33,829 nucleotides of DNA, taken from contig DURK01000082.1 in the NCBI GenBank assembly GCA_012837325.1, forward strand, positions 1-33,829. Direction: 5' to 3'. The translations under genes were made by a program, and so were the position numbers. A model generated the notes under the pieces. The model was not told the origin of the DNA. It was given only the letters and a program-made list of their open reading frames with translations, and ran no database searches. Below, in pieces: positions 14,619 through 23,357 of this stretch; the stretch's first letter is position 1; each line of letters starts with the position of its first letter. The stretch comes from Clostridiales bacterium (GTDB taxonomy: Bacteria; Bacillota; Clostridia; Caldicoprobacterales; DTU083).

Positions 14619-15977
14619 ATGGAGCGTTTAACCAAGTGGGTTTTACCCGCAGTACTGGCTCTGGCTCTTGCTTTTACCGGGATGTGGGGCTATCAGCAGT
14701 ACAAAATGAATCAACAATACAGCAGGCATATGGATAATTTATATCAAAAATCATTTTATGAGCTGGTCGGCAGTGTGGGAAGTGTGGAAAACGGACTGGC
14801 CAAACTCATGGCCAGCGGTGATCGAAGCCAGCATGCCATGCTGCTCTCTCAAATCAGTCGTCAGGCCGATGCTGCACAGATGGACCTGGGTCAGCTGCCC
14901 ATATCCCATATTGCTTTGGATAAAACAGCCAAGTTCCTGAATCAGCTGTCCGATTATACCTATTTTTTGAACAAAGAGGTATCCAGGGGAAAGACCATAC
15001 ATGTAAAGGAAATGGAAAACCTGAAACAGCTTCATGACAATGCAGCCAAGATCAATTCGGAGCTGGTCAGGCTGAGTACCGAAACATTGAAAAGCAGGAC
15101 GGGCTGGGGAGAGCTGATGCGCGCTGCCAAATCAAGCTTTTATGAGGCATCCGATGATATCTATACCAAACAGTTTGTGGATATACAGAAAACAGGCATT
15201 GACTATCCCTCCCTCATCTACGACGGACCCTTTTCCGAGGCGTTGAACCTGCAGCAGGGAGGCGAGCTGAAGGGGGCTGCTGTGACAGAGCAGCAGGCAA
15301 GGGATGCTGCCTTGAAATGCATTGGCAGTGAACGGGTCACAAGAATCGAAAAATCCTCAGATGGCAGCAATGGAATTTTGGATACCTGGGGTTTTCAGGT
15401 GTGGCTGAAAGACCAGCCCGAGCAGCCTGTATTTATTTCTATCAGCAAAAAGGGCGGAAAGGTTGTTCATGTAATCGGCCAGCACACTGCAGAAAAGGAA
15501 GCTCTGTCCATAGATGAAGCCATGGAAAAAGCCGGTCAATTTCTGGAGGAGAACGGGTATCCGGATATGGTGCCCACCTATCAGCAAAATTACGAAGGAA
15601 TCTCCACCATTAACTTTGCTTATGCTCAAAATGACGTAATATTTTATCCGGATTTAATCAAGGTAAAAATTGCATTGGACGATGGTCATATTTATGGACT
15701 GGAGGCTGTAAACTACCTTTTGGCTCATAAAAAACGAGATTTGGAGGAACCGGAGCTTACCGTCGATCAGGCCAGGAAGCTGGTCAACCCCAATTTGCAT
15801 ATTCATTCTTCCCGGCTGGCAGTGATTCCGACAGAGGGAAAACGGGAACGCTTATGCTATGAGTTCAAAGCAAAGCTGGGAGAAAAGCGCTTTATTGTGT
15901 ATATTGACGCCAATACCGGAGAAGAAGCCGACATTCTTCAGATTATCGATACGGAAAACGGTTCCTTGACAATGTAA
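14619..15977 (+). CDS. ypeB: Germination protein YpeB
   Basis: A 452-residue protein with an N-terminal membrane anchor (about 7-25) and the helical region and C-terminal PepSY-like repeats of YpeB; conserved pieces are 'YQKSFYELVGSVGSVENGL' and 'WGFQVWLKD'. YpeB and SleB depend on each other for stability in the dormant spore; YpeB holds SleB and inhibits it until germination. ATG 14619 has GGGAGGA upstream. The frame is open further upstream inside sleB but without a ribosome site. Confidence 0.92.
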   Translation: MERLTKWVLPAVLALALAFTGMWGYQQYKMNQQYSRHMDNLYQKSFYELVGSVGSVENGLAKLMASGDRSQHAMLLSQISRQADAAQMDLGQLPISHIALDKTAKFLNQLSDYTYFLNKEVSRGKTIHVKEMENLKQLHDNAAKINSELVRLSTETLKSRTGWGELMRAAKSSFYEASDDIYTKQFVDIQKTGIDYPSLIYDGPFSEALNLQQGGELKGAAVTEQQARDAALKCIGSERVTRIEKSSDGSNGILDTWGFQVWLKDQPEQPVFISISKKGGKVVHVIGQHTAEKEALSIDEAMEKAGQFLEENGYPDMVPTYQQNYEGISTINFAYAQNDVIFYPDLIKVKIALDDGHIYGLEAVNYLLAHKKRDLEEPELTVDQARKLVNPNLHIHSSRLAVIPTEGKRERLCYEFKAKLGEKRFIVYIDANTGEEADILQIIDTENGSLTM

Positions 15978-15991
15978 CCAGTATTTGTCCT

Positions 15992-16020
15992 TCATATTTC
16001 ATAGAGATCGGGGCAGAATA
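15992..16020 (+). promoter_or_regulatory. Candidate sigma-G promoter for sspF
   Basis: TCATA (15992-15996) and CAGAATA (16014-16020), 17 bases apart, match the sigma-G consensus (GHATR, CATnHTA) at 4/5 and 5-6 of 7. SASP genes are normally sigma-G controlled. Confidence 0.4.
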
Positions 16021-16068
16021 AGACAAGCATCGAAATGATTTTCGGTGCAATATGGAGGAGGTATCGAT

Positions 16069-16251
16069 GTGGCTGCAAGGAATCGTAGAATGATGTCTGA
16101 GAACTTAAAGGCAGAAATTGCAAAAGAACTTGGCGTATACGATGTGGTAAAAAACGAAGGCTGGGGAAGCGTGTCTTCCCGAGACTGTGGACGGGTCGTA
16201 CAAAAAGCCATTGAGTTTGCCGAACGGTCCATGGCCAACCAGCAGAAATAG
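16069..16251 (+). CDS. sspF: Small acid-soluble spore protein, SspF type
   Basis: A 60-residue protein matching B. subtilis SspF: 'MSENLKAEIAKELGVYDVVK' then 'NEGWGSVSSRDCGRVVQKAI'. These proteins belong to the alpha/beta SASP family and bind DNA in the forespore core, protecting it from UV and heat; SspF itself is minor. The start is GTG 16069, preceded by GGAGGAGGT; this gives the family's usual length of about 60 residues. In B. subtilis sspF lies between veg and ispE; here it has moved downstream of ypeB and upstream of murI. A terminator follows. Confidence 0.92.
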   Translation: MAARNRRMMSENLKAEIAKELGVYDVVKNEGWGSVSSRDCGRVVQKAIEFAERSMANQQK

Positions 16252-16277
16252 CTGAAAAAATCGATATTGTCCGACGG

Positions 16278-16312
16278 GAAGGCGGAGGAAAACCCTCCGC
16301 TTTCTTTTTTTT
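16278..16312 (+). terminator. Intrinsic terminator after sspF
   Basis: GCGGAGG (16282-16288) pairs with CCTCCGC (16294-16300) over a 5-base loop, followed by TTTCTTTTTTTT. Confidence 0.88.
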
Positions 16313-16388
16313 CCTGCAGGCCGCTCTGAAGGAGGACCGATTCCGCTGCAAAACCTGTATGGAAAGGCTTATTGCAGTGAAATCATGG

Positions 16389-16417
16389 TTGTTTTCCGAA
16401 AATGATCATAGTAGAAT
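16389..16417 (+). promoter_or_regulatory. Sigma-A-like promoter for murI
   Basis: TTGTTT (16389-16394) and TAGAAT (16412-16417) with a 17-base spacer, about 30 bases before the murI start. Confidence 0.5.
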
Positions 16418-16445
16418 AGAGTTGCATGAAGGAGGAATGGACAGC

Positions 16446-17249
16446 ATGGACAATCGTCCCATTGGGGTATTTGATTCCGGCCTGGGAGGCCTGACTGTAG
16501 TAAAGGAACTGATGAGGGAGCTTCCCAAAGAGCGTATCGTCTATTTCGGAGATACGGCCCGAATACCGTATGGAACCCGATCAAGAGAGATTGTAACAAG
16601 GTACTCCTCTCAAAGCATCCGGTTTTTGCTCAGCAAAAATGTAAAAATGGCTGTGATTGCATGCAATACCGTCAGTGCAGGCAGCTTCGAGCCTTTGTCC
16701 GCATCATTCGATCTGCCCTTGGTAAGCGTCATTCAACCAGGGGCAACTGCTGCCGCAAAAGCAACGCAAAATGGAAGAGTGGGGGTTATCGGTACCAGCG
16801 GCACCATCCGGAGCAAAGCCTATCCCCATGCCATAAGAAGCATCAGACCGGATATCACCGTATATGATCAGGCCTGCCCTCTGTTCGTACCCATTGCAGA
16901 GGAAGGATGGGGGAATACCGAGGTCGCTCGTCTGACGGCGGAACGTTACCTGCAGGGAATCAGACAGAAAGAGGTGGACACGCTGGTGCTGGGCTGTACC
17001 CATTATCCTTTGCTGGAGGGCATTCTGTCATCCGTCATGGGTTCGGAGGTTCGATTGATCAATCCGGCTGTGAATACAGCCCGGCAGGTTAGGGAAATGC
17101 TGCAAGGAGTCAATCAGCTGAGTCAAAGCAAGGTTGAGCCCGGCATTGAATTTTATGTAAGCGATTTCGGCCAGAACTTTCAGACCATCGGGAGTCATTT
17201 TCTGGGCAAAAAGATCCAGGCGCAATGTATTGACATTGAGGAATATTAG
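16446..17249 (+). CDS. murI: Glutamate racemase
   Basis: A 267-residue protein of normal length. 'IGVFDSGLGGLTVVKEL' opens the fold, with the conserved Asp. The two catalytic Cys are in 'VIACNTVSA' and 'LGCTHYPLLEG', and 'YFGDTARIPYGTRS' is the substrate-binding stretch. The enzyme converts L-Glu to D-Glu for peptidoglycan. ATG 16446 has GGAGG ten bases upstream; ATG 16437 would sit against that site, and the open frame back to 16359 has none. The DUF1934 gene follows after 89 bases. Confidence 0.95.
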   Translation: MDNRPIGVFDSGLGGLTVVKELMRELPKERIVYFGDTARIPYGTRSREIVTRYSSQSIRFLLSKNVKMAVIACNTVSAGSFEPLSASFDLPLVSVIQPGATAAAKATQNGRVGVIGTSGTIRSKAYPHAIRSIRPDITVYDQACPLFVPIAEEGWGNTEVARLTAERYLQGIRQKEVDTLVLGCTHYPLLEGILSSVMGSEVRLINPAVNTARQVREMLQGVNQLSQSKVEPGIEFYVSDFGQNFQTIGSHFLGKKIQAQCIDIEEY

Positions 17250-17338
17250 CGATAATATTGTGATTCGAACCAATATGAAAAAATACCAAATGGGAAGATA
17301 GATCAAATTGAAACCGGAGCAGGAGTGAGGGAAGGAAA

Positions 17339-17755
17339 ATGGATAAAAAAATCCTGTTGACGATCATAGGGAGTCACAGAGGGGTCGACGGGGAAAACAG
17401 CACCATAGAGTTGATTACAGAAGGTCGTTTGTTTCGAAAGGACGGCATTTATTATATCGAGTACGAAGAAAGCGAAATATCAGGAAAGCGAGGCACCAAA
17501 ACCCTGATATCCATCGATGACAATATGATCTCCATGGAACGTTCCGGTACCAGTACCTCCCAGCTGTTTTTTGAACGGGGAAAGTGCTACATCAATAATT
17601 TTATAACGCCTTTTGGTGCCATGCAAATGGAGATTTATCCAACCAGGGTGAAATATGATCTGAATGACGAGGAAGGCAGGCTGGATTTAAAATACCAGAT
17701 GGCCATTGACGGACGGACTGCGGGAACCAATGAAATAACATTCCTATATAAGTAA
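17339..17755 (+). CDS. DUF1934 (YwiB-like) calycin-fold protein
   Basis: A 138-residue protein with alternating strands typical of a small beta-barrel: 'LLTIIGSHRG', 'GIYYIEYEESEISG', and a C-terminal stretch that includes 'GRLDLKYQMAIDG'. It matches the DUF1934/YwiB family; the function is unknown. There is no signal peptide. ATG 17339 is preceded by a GGAAGG ribosome site. In B. subtilis ywiB is next to argS; here it stands between murI and rho. Confidence 0.85.
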   Translation: MDKKILLTIIGSHRGVDGENSTIELITEGRLFRKDGIYYIEYEESEISGKRGTKTLISIDDNMISMERSGTSTSQLFFERGKCYINNFITPFGAMQMEIYPTRVKYDLNDEEGRLDLKYQMAIDGRTAGTNEITFLYK

Positions 17756-18177
17756 CGTCATACATTCTGTGCATTTGTATCGTGAATAGGACACTTCCAT
17801 TTAAATATTTCTGAAATTTTCGGTTTAAGTTGACGAATACCTGTTTATGTATTAACATAAAAACATTAGAAGGGCAGCTGGTACAAAACACTGCAAGCCC
17901 TTCCAGCGTTGAATGCACTGCTCGATTCACTTTTCTTTTTTGTTTCCGATTATTGAAGTAAATGGATGAAACCCAAAGTTCAGGCAATAATACTAAAGAC
18001 ATGATACGAAGGACATGTATGCTGGGTACATGCTGATCTTTTCATGAACGTCTGGTGGATAAACAAGTAAGAGTAAGTACAATCATTACAGCTGCGTACA
18101 AACAGAAAATACAAATCATATCAGCACATCTTTTTGTGGTGTAACTGATTCTATAAAAGAAAGTGGGGAAAATCGTT
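17756..18177 (+). other. Long intergenic region and candidate rho leader
   Basis: About 420 bases without a gene. It holds a promoter-like pair (17830-17858) and a hairpin with GAAGGGC (17869-17875) and GCCCTTC (17897-17903). A competing CAGCTGG/CCAGC pairing involves the same strands. A second small inverted repeat (CATGTA/TACATG) lies near 18014. The rest is AT-rich and plain. If the promoter is used, the rho transcript has an untranslated leader of about 300 bases, a length that would suit autogenous control. Confidence 0.5.
17830..17858 (+). promoter_or_regulatory. Candidate promoter for rho
   Basis: TTGACG (17830-17835, 5/6) and TAACAT (17853-17858, 4/6) are 17 bases apart. Confidence 0.45.
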
Positions 18178-19953
18178 TTGGATTTAAGTGATTTAAGCAA
18201 AAACACCATTCTTGACTTAAGGGAATTTGGAAAGGAAATTGGAATAAAAGGTGTTACCAGATTCAAAAAAGCCGAGTTAATTGAAATGATTCAAGAAAGA
18301 CTGACCGAAATGTCCAAAAGTCAGATGAATCAGCCTGGAACAGCCCGCTCTGCCACATCTTCCGCAGAGGAGGCCGCACAGCCGGCTCCCGCAGCTCCCG
18401 TAAAAAGAAAAAGAGGTCGTCCCAGAAAATCGGAATCACAGCCGAAAGAGCAGGAAGAGGCTGCCACAGCAGCCAGGGGTATTGAACCTGCCACCCAGCC
18501 CCCGGATCGAACGGAGGCTGTCCCATCTATATCGTTAACCAAGCCTCAAATTGCAGATAAAGCCATTCAGGATACCAATACAGATGCTGCACAGGATACA
18601 GAAGGGGATCTACCGGGAGAAGCCGATGCCCTTATCACAGATGCAGCTGAGGCAGTGGAACCCGAGCAGGTTGACCAGCAGGAGTACGATAAGAAGGTCG
18701 CATACGCCAGAAAACACTACAACACCTCCAACCCGGCCATTCCCGAATTGCTGAGCAGCAGTGATGTGGGCAATGTGGAGGGGGTTTTGGAAATTCTCCC
18801 CGACGGATACGGATTTCTGCGCTGTGAGAACTATATGCCCAGCAACAAGGACATCTATATTTCACAATCTCAGATCCGTCGCTTCAGCTTGAAAACAGGG
18901 GATCTGGTGTCTGGAAAAACCAGACGCACCAAGGATGGAGATAAGTTCAGAGCACTTCTTTATGTAACAGCCGTCAACGGACAGGATCCGGAGAAAGCAC
19001 CTCTGCGCCGTCCCTTTGAGGATTTGACTCCGATCTATCCCAATAAAAGAATTACCTTGGAGAACAAACGATACAGCAAGGATCTTGCCACCCGTATCAT
19101 CGATTTGGTTTCACCTATCGGCAAAGGGCAGAGAGGTCTGATCGTATCACCCCCCAAGGCCGGCAAAACCACCTTGCTGAAAAAGATTGCCAACAGCATA
19201 TCCGCCAATTATCCCGAAATCTATCTGATTGTTCTGCTGATTGATGAACGGCCGGAAGAAGTCACCGATATGCAGCGATCCATCAATGGGGATATTGTAT
19301 ATTCCACCTTTGACGAACTGCCCGATCATCACATCAAGGTAGCGGAAATGGTGCTGGAGAGATCCCAGCGTCTGGTGGAGCATGGCCGCGATGTAGTGGT
19401 TTTGCTGGACAGCATTACCCGACTGGCCCGGGCCTACAATCAGGTGGTACCCTCCACCGGCAGGATTTTATCCGGCGGTTTGGATTCCTCTGCCCTCCAC
19501 AAGCCGAAAAGGTTCTTCGGCAGTGCCCGGAATATTGAAGAAGGGGGCAGCCTGACCATTATCGCTACAGCTCTGGTAGAAACCGGCAGCCGCATGGACG
19601 ATGTTATTTACGAGGAGTTCAAAGGCACAGGCAACATGGAAATCCACCTTGACCGGAAGCTGTCTGAGAAGCGTATCTTCCCTGCAGTGGACCTGTATAA
19701 ATCCGGTACCCGCCGTGAAGACCTGCTCATGAACCAGAAGGAAATAGAAGGCGTTTGGGCCATACGGAAAAACCTCAGTGAGGGTCGTCCGGATCAGATT
19801 ATGGAGATTATCATTAACGATCTGATGCGTACCAATTCCAACGACGAATTTATTGATCTGATGATGGAACACTTTGCCATGGTGGAAAAGGACGGCTACA
19901 ACGATAACAGAAACGACCGATACGACCGGGGCGGCTATCGGGACTACCGTTAA
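18178..19953 (+). CDS. rho: Transcription termination factor Rho with large N-terminal insertion
   Basis: A 591-residue Rho, longer than the 420 or so of E. coli. Rho_N helical bundle at about 1-45; a low-complexity Pro/Ala/Glu/Gln-rich insertion at about 50-190, with the basic AT-hook-like 'KRKRGRPRK' at 76-84; the RNA-binding cold-shock domain at about 200-270 ('GYGFLR'); and the ATPase core with Walker A 'PPKAGKTT' (325-332) and Walker B '[16 protein letters not shown]'. The last 15 residues are Asp/Arg/Tyr/Asn-rich. Rho is a ring helicase that ends transcription. TTG 18178 gives the family's normal N terminus and has GGGG upstream; GTG 18163 has no ribosome site. Confidence 0.95.
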   Translation: MDLSDLSKNTILDLREFGKEIGIKGVTRFKKAELIEMIQERLTEMSKSQMNQPGTARSATSSAEEAAQPAPAAPVKRKRGRPRKSESQPKEQEEAATAARGIEPATQPPDRTEAVPSISLTKPQIADKAIQDTNTDAAQDTEGDLPGEADALITDAAEAVEPEQVDQQEYDKKVAYARKHYNTSNPAIPELLSSSDVGNVEGVLEILPDGYGFLRCENYMPSNKDIYISQSQIRRFSLKTGDLVSGKTRRTKDGDKFRALLYVTAVNGQDPEKAPLRRPFEDLTPIYPNKRITLENKRYSKDLATRIIDLVSPIGKGQRGLIVSPPKAGKTTLLKKIANSISANYPEIYLIVLLIDERPEEVTDMQRSINGDIVYSTFDELPDHHIKVAEMVLERSQRLVEHGRDVVVLLDSITRLARAYNQVVPSTGRILSGGLDSSALHKPKRFFGSARNIEEGGSLTIIATALVETGSRMDDVIYEEFKGTGNMEIHLDRKLSEKRIFPAVDLYKSGTRREDLLMNQKEIEGVWAIRKNLSEGRPDQIMEIIINDLMRTNSNDEFIDLMMEHFAMVEKDGYNDNRNDRYDRGGYRDYR

Positions 19954-20040
19954 CTGTTTCCTCGGTATTCAGGCAGGAAAGCGGTTGCACATTACATGAC
20001 ATGAGAGTCTTGAGTTATTTGGGTTTGTAAGGAGCAGAAC

Positions 20041-21123
20041 ATGGCTTGGCTCAATGAGAAACACAAAAAAATAGCAAAAACCCTTGTTCAGGTCATTTTG
20101 GTACTGGCAGTCCTGTACCTGCTCCTGACAAAGCTGCTGTCGTTCTTTGCACCGTTCTTGATTGCTTTTCTGATCGCCTATATCATCGAAAAACCCGTCA
20201 GCCTGCTGCAAAAGCGGTTTCGCCTTCCCAGAGGGGTGGCATCTGCCGTTTCATTGGCTGTATTCATGGTGCTTGCCGGCGGCTTAATCGGCTTTTTGTT
20301 CTATCGCCTTTTTATGGAGGTATGGGATCTTACCAAGGTCAATATGGGGTACCAGAATATCCTGCCCCGCATCCAGGAATGGATCGATCTGGGCGGAGCC
20401 TGGTATGCCGGTTTGCCTCCCGAGGTTGTCAACACGGTCGAGTCCAGTCTGAAGGGGATTTTATCCAAGATCGGCGACACGGCTACATTGGGCATCAACA
20501 GTATACTCAATGCCATGATAAAGGTACTGACTTCTTTGCCTCAATCTCTGCTGTATACAGTCATAACCCTTGTTGCCGCTTTTTTCTTCAGCCGCGACAA
20601 GCAGAGGATTTCTCGCTTTGTCTACAGCCAGCTGCCCGAAAACTGGGACAGCAAGGCCAAGGGCATCAAAGACGATCTGCTTGCTGCCTTGATAGGATAT
20701 GTCAGAGCGCTTTTGATCATGGTTACCATAACCTTTTTTCAGATTCTGCCGGGTTACATCATCCTAGGGGTTAAATATTCCCTCTTCCTTGCCATCGCAA
20801 CGGCAGTTGCGGATTTCCTGCCCGTCCTAGGGCCGGGAACCGTCCTGATTCCCGGTGCCGTCATTCATTTAATAAACGGCAGCTACTTTCAGGCTGTCGG
20901 CTTTCTGATTCTGTATATGATCGTAACCGTTGTCCGGCAATTTATTGAACCCAGAATCGTAGGAGGCAACATTGGCCTTCATCCCCTGGTCACCCTTATT
21001 TTTATCTATCTGGGCTATCGTGTCTTCGGCTTTACGGGATTGATCCTGGGTCCTGTTTTTGCGATTCTGGTCAAATCCCTGCAGAAGGCCGGAATTTTAC
21101 CAGCCTGGAAGTCGTCCGAATAA
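20041..21123 (+). CDS. AI-2E/YtvI-family membrane protein
   Basis: A 360-residue protein with about seven or eight membrane segments (residues about 12-35, 37-50, 60-85, 155-180, 215-240, 242-270, 275-295 and 310-340) and the family's C-terminal 'EPRIVGGNIGLHPLVTLIF' and 'GFTGLILGPVFAILV'. Members are called AI-2E transporters or, in spore-formers, YtvI, a sporulation-linked membrane protein. Without comparison I cannot separate the two; the many spore genes nearby favour YtvI weakly. The transported substrate is unknown. ATG 20041 has AAGGAG upstream. Confidence 0.85.
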   Translation: MAWLNEKHKKIAKTLVQVILVLAVLYLLLTKLLSFFAPFLIAFLIAYIIEKPVSLLQKRFRLPRGVASAVSLAVFMVLAGGLIGFLFYRLFMEVWDLTKVNMGYQNILPRIQEWIDLGGAWYAGLPPEVVNTVESSLKGILSKIGDTATLGINSILNAMIKVLTSLPQSLLYTVITLVAAFFFSRDKQRISRFVYSQLPENWDSKAKGIKDDLLAALIGYVRALLIMVTITFFQILPGYIILGVKYSLFLAIATAVADFLPVLGPGTVLIPGAVIHLINGSYFQAVGFLILYMIVTVVRQFIEPRIVGGNIGLHPLVTLIFIYLGYRVFGFTGLILGPVFAILVKSLQKAGILPAWKSSE

Positions 21124-21136
21124 GGCAAAAACAATC

Positions 21137-21165
21137 TTGTTTTATGAATAACCATATGTTATACT
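21137..21165 (+). promoter_or_regulatory. Sigma-A promoter for rpmE
   Basis: TTGTTT (21137-21142), a 17-base spacer and TATACT (21160-21165), with TG at the extended -10 position (21157-21158). Confidence 0.65.
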
Positions 21166-21183
21166 GTAAAAGTTAAAGAAAAG

Positions 21184-21219
21184 CCAGTCTTTTCAACAGA
21201 CTGGAATTCGTTTGAAACG
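21184..21219 (+). promoter_or_regulatory. Structured leader of rpmE, candidate L31 autoregulatory element
   Basis: CCAGTCT (21184-21190) and AGACTGG (21198-21204) form a perfect 7-base stem with a 7-base loop, followed by a small CGTT/AACG hairpin (21209-21219). No T-run follows, so it is not a terminator. Ribosomal-protein leaders upstream of L31 genes are known in Firmicutes; whether this one fits that class needs a covariance-model search. Confidence 0.45.
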
Positions 21220-21258
21220 GAAACAATTGCACAAAGATCACGAAAGAGGTGAAAAATA

Positions 21259-21468
21259 ATGAAGGAAAACATCCATCCGCAATATGGTGAAGCAGTGGTC
21301 AGGTGTGCATGTGGGGAAACCTTTACAACCGGCTCCACAAAGAAAGAGCTTCGGGTTGAAATATGCTCCAAATGTCACCCATTCTTTACCGGAAAGCAGA
21401 AACTGGTTGATACCGGGGGACGCGTGGACAGATTCCGGAAGAGATATGGGATGACTGATGAAAAATAA
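21259..21468 (+). CDS. rpmE: Ribosomal protein bL31 (zinc-binding form)
   Basis: A 69-residue protein. '[20 protein letters not shown]' and '[19 protein letters not shown]' are the family core. Cys16, Cys18, Cys36 and Cys39 make this the zinc-containing (C+) form. It is a 50S subunit protein at the intersubunit bridge. ATG 21259 has AGAGGTG upstream. In B. subtilis rpmE also follows rho, with the prfA region beyond. Confidence 0.96.
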   Translation: MKENIHPQYGEAVVRCACGETFTTGSTKKELRVEICSKCHPFFTGKQKLVDTGGRVDRFRKRYGMTDEK

Positions 21469-21483
21469 CATCCTGTTGACCAG

Positions 21484-21543
21484 AAATACAGATTAGGGGA
21501 CCCTCCCACCTTCGGGCCAGGGTTTCATGGTCTGTATTTTTTT
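21484..21543 (+). terminator. Long structured terminator or attenuator between rpmE and yqhQ
   Basis: AAATACAGA (21484-21492) pairs with TCTGTATTT (21531-21539), followed by a T-run through 21543. Inside, ACCCT/AGGGT and CCC/GGG helices stack around an ACCTTC loop. The inner part is much larger than in a plain terminator. It lies directly before the yqhQ ribosome site (AGGAGGAG), so it could attenuate readthrough into yqhQ. Confidence 0.7.
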
Positions 21544-21555
21544 AGGAGGAGAAAT

Positions 21556-22563
21556 ATGAAAAAATGTTCAATCGGCGGCCAGGCAGTTATGGAAGGCGTT
21601 ATGATGAAGGCTCCGAAAACCATGGCCATTGCTGTCAGGCAGTCCGATGGGTCCATTCACGTACAAAAGCAGTCCTTGGTCACAATCAAAGACAAGTATC
21701 CGATATTAAAGCTCCCAGTTCTGAGAGGCATTGTAACCTTTGCGGAAACCATGGTGATGGGAGTCAAATCCCTGATGACCTCCGCTGAGCTGTTTGGAGA
21801 GGAAGAGGAGCCCTCCAGATTGGAAGCCTTCCTGGCTGAAAAGCTGGGCAAAAAGACGGAGGATGTGATTCTTTACTCCGCTTTGGTGATGGCTGTTGTT
21901 TTTGCCTTGGGCCTGTTCATACTCTTGCCTGCTCTGCTCTCAGGCTTGATCCGGCCTTATATTCACAAGCATGTGGTTGTCAACCTCATAGAAGGGGTCA
22001 TCCGCATGATCCTGTTTTTGATATATATTACCCTGGTTTCCAGAATGAATGATATTCGCAGGGTGTTTGAATATCATGGTGCCGAGCATAAAACCATACA
22101 CTGCTATGAACACAATGAGGAGTTGACGGTGGAAAATGCAAGGAAGTACACAACCCTTCATCCCCGGTGCGGGACGGCATTTCTGCTCATCGTAATGGTA
22201 ATCAGCATTGTGGTTTACTCCTTCATGGGATGGCAGAATATTCTCATACGGATACTGGGAAGGCTGCTTCTGCTGCCGCTGATAGCCGGTCTGGCCTACG
22301 AGGTAACCCAGTTTGCCGGAAACAGCGATGCCCGCTTGATTCGAATCATCATGTATCCGGGAATGATGCTGCAAAAGCTGACTACCCGTGAGCCGGATGA
22401 TTCCCAGCTGGAGGTTGCCATTCGGGCCTTTCAGGAAGCAGCAGGTGATTTGATCCAGGGAGAGGGGGGCCTCGAGATTGAAACCGCTGCTGATGGAGGC
22501 TTTGACAACAGGGAGTCAGATGCTGCAGAACAAGGGAGCAGAGAGTGCCAGGCTGGAATGTGA
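21556..22563 (+). CDS. yqhQ: DUF1385 (YqhQ-like) membrane protein
   Basis: A 335-residue protein with the family signatures 'IGGQAVMEGVMM' at the N terminus, 'EYHGAEHKTI' (His-rich, possibly metal-binding) and 'HPRCGTAFLL'. About four membrane segments are visible (about 104-133, 140-162, 213-233, 238-255). The function is not established; DUF1385 is common beside prmC/prfA in Clostridia. ATG 21556 has AGGAGGAG upstream. The acidic C-terminal tail overlaps the start of prmC by 86 bases. Confidence 0.88.
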   Translation: MKKCSIGGQAVMEGVMMKAPKTMAIAVRQSDGSIHVQKQSLVTIKDKYPILKLPVLRGIVTFAETMVMGVKSLMTSAELFGEEEEPSRLEAFLAEKLGKKTEDVILYSALVMAVVFALGLFILLPALLSGLIRPYIHKHVVVNLIEGVIRMILFLIYITLVSRMNDIRRVFEYHGAEHKTIHCYEHNEELTVENARKYTTLHPRCGTAFLLIVMVISIVVYSFMGWQNILIRILGRLLLLPLIAGLAYEVTQFAGNSDARLIRIIMYPGMMLQKLTTREPDDSQLEVAIRAFQEAAGDLIQGEGGLEIETAADGGFDNRESDAAEQGSRECQAGM

Positions 22564-23347
22564 GATGCTCCTGTCCCATATCCTGGGGTGGCAGCGTCAT
22601 GAACTGTATTTACGGAAGGACTGGATTCTGACCGAGGAGCAGATACAAGTCTTTACGGATATGCTGCAAAGAAGGCTGGATGGGGAGCCCATCCAGTACA
22701 TCACAGGTACCAGGGAATTTATGGGTCTGCCCTTTTTTGTTGACAAAAGGGTATTGATTCCCAGATGGGAAACCGAGCTGCTGACAGAATATGTGCTTGG
22801 TGTTTTAAGGAAGAAAAACCAGCCTGCAGCGGTTTTGGATCTGGGAACGGGAAGCGGTGCCATCGCTGTCAGTCTGGCTGTGCATTTCCCACGGGCAAGC
22901 ATCACAGCAGTGGATATCCGGGAGGATGCCCTTCAGGTTGCGCGGGAAAACGCGAAACGTAACGAGGTGCTTTCCTGTATTGATTTTTATAAGGGAGACT
23001 TGTTCTCTCCTCTGAAGCCCGCACGATATCATGAGTATTTTGATGCAATCGTTTCCAACCCACCTTATATCCCTACCGGGGAAATTAACGGTCTGATGCC
23101 GGAGGTAAGGGAACATGAACCTGCTTCCGCCCTGGACGGCGGAGCAGACGGACTCTTCTTCTATCGCAGGATCGCTGACCAGGCCTGGCGGTATTTGAAG
23201 GAGGAAGGACTCATCGCAGTGGAAATCGGGTATGGACAAAGCAGTTCGGTGCAGGAGCTGTTTTTGGAGACCGGGGCCTATCAGGGGCAGGAAGTACACA
23301 AGGACCTGGCCGGGATAGACCGGTTTTTGGTGTTTCAGAAGAAATAG
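22478..23347 (+). CDS. prmC: Release factor glutamine methyltransferase PrmC
   Basis: A 289-residue protein. The N-terminal helical domain ('[15 protein letters not shown]') is followed by the SAM motif '[16 protein letters not shown]' and the catalytic '[13 protein letters not shown]' (NPPY). PrmC methylates the glutamine of the GGQ motif in release factors, here probably of prfA 10 bases downstream. The start is TTG 22478, with GAGGGGGG upstream; it lies inside yqhQ in another frame. ATG 22493 is an alternative that shortens the overlap. Confidence 0.93.
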   Translation: MKPLLMEALTTGSQMLQNKGAESARLECEMLLSHILGWQRHELYLRKDWILTEEQIQVFTDMLQRRLDGEPIQYITGTREFMGLPFFVDKRVLIPRWETELLTEYVLGVLRKKNQPAAVLDLGTGSGAIAVSLAVHFPRASITAVDIREDALQVARENAKRNEVLSCIDFYKGDLFSPLKPARYHEYFDAIVSNPPYIPTGEINGLMPEVREHEPASALDGGADGLFFYRRIADQAWRYLKEEGLIAVEIGYGQSSSVQELFLETGAYQGQEVHKDLAGIDRFLVFQKK

Positions 23348-23357
23348 GAGTATGCTT

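Noticed and set aside
17869-17940. Rho-leader hairpin as a terminator for the DUF1934 gene
   Set aside because: The T-rich stretch starts about 30 bases after the stem, too far for intrinsic termination.
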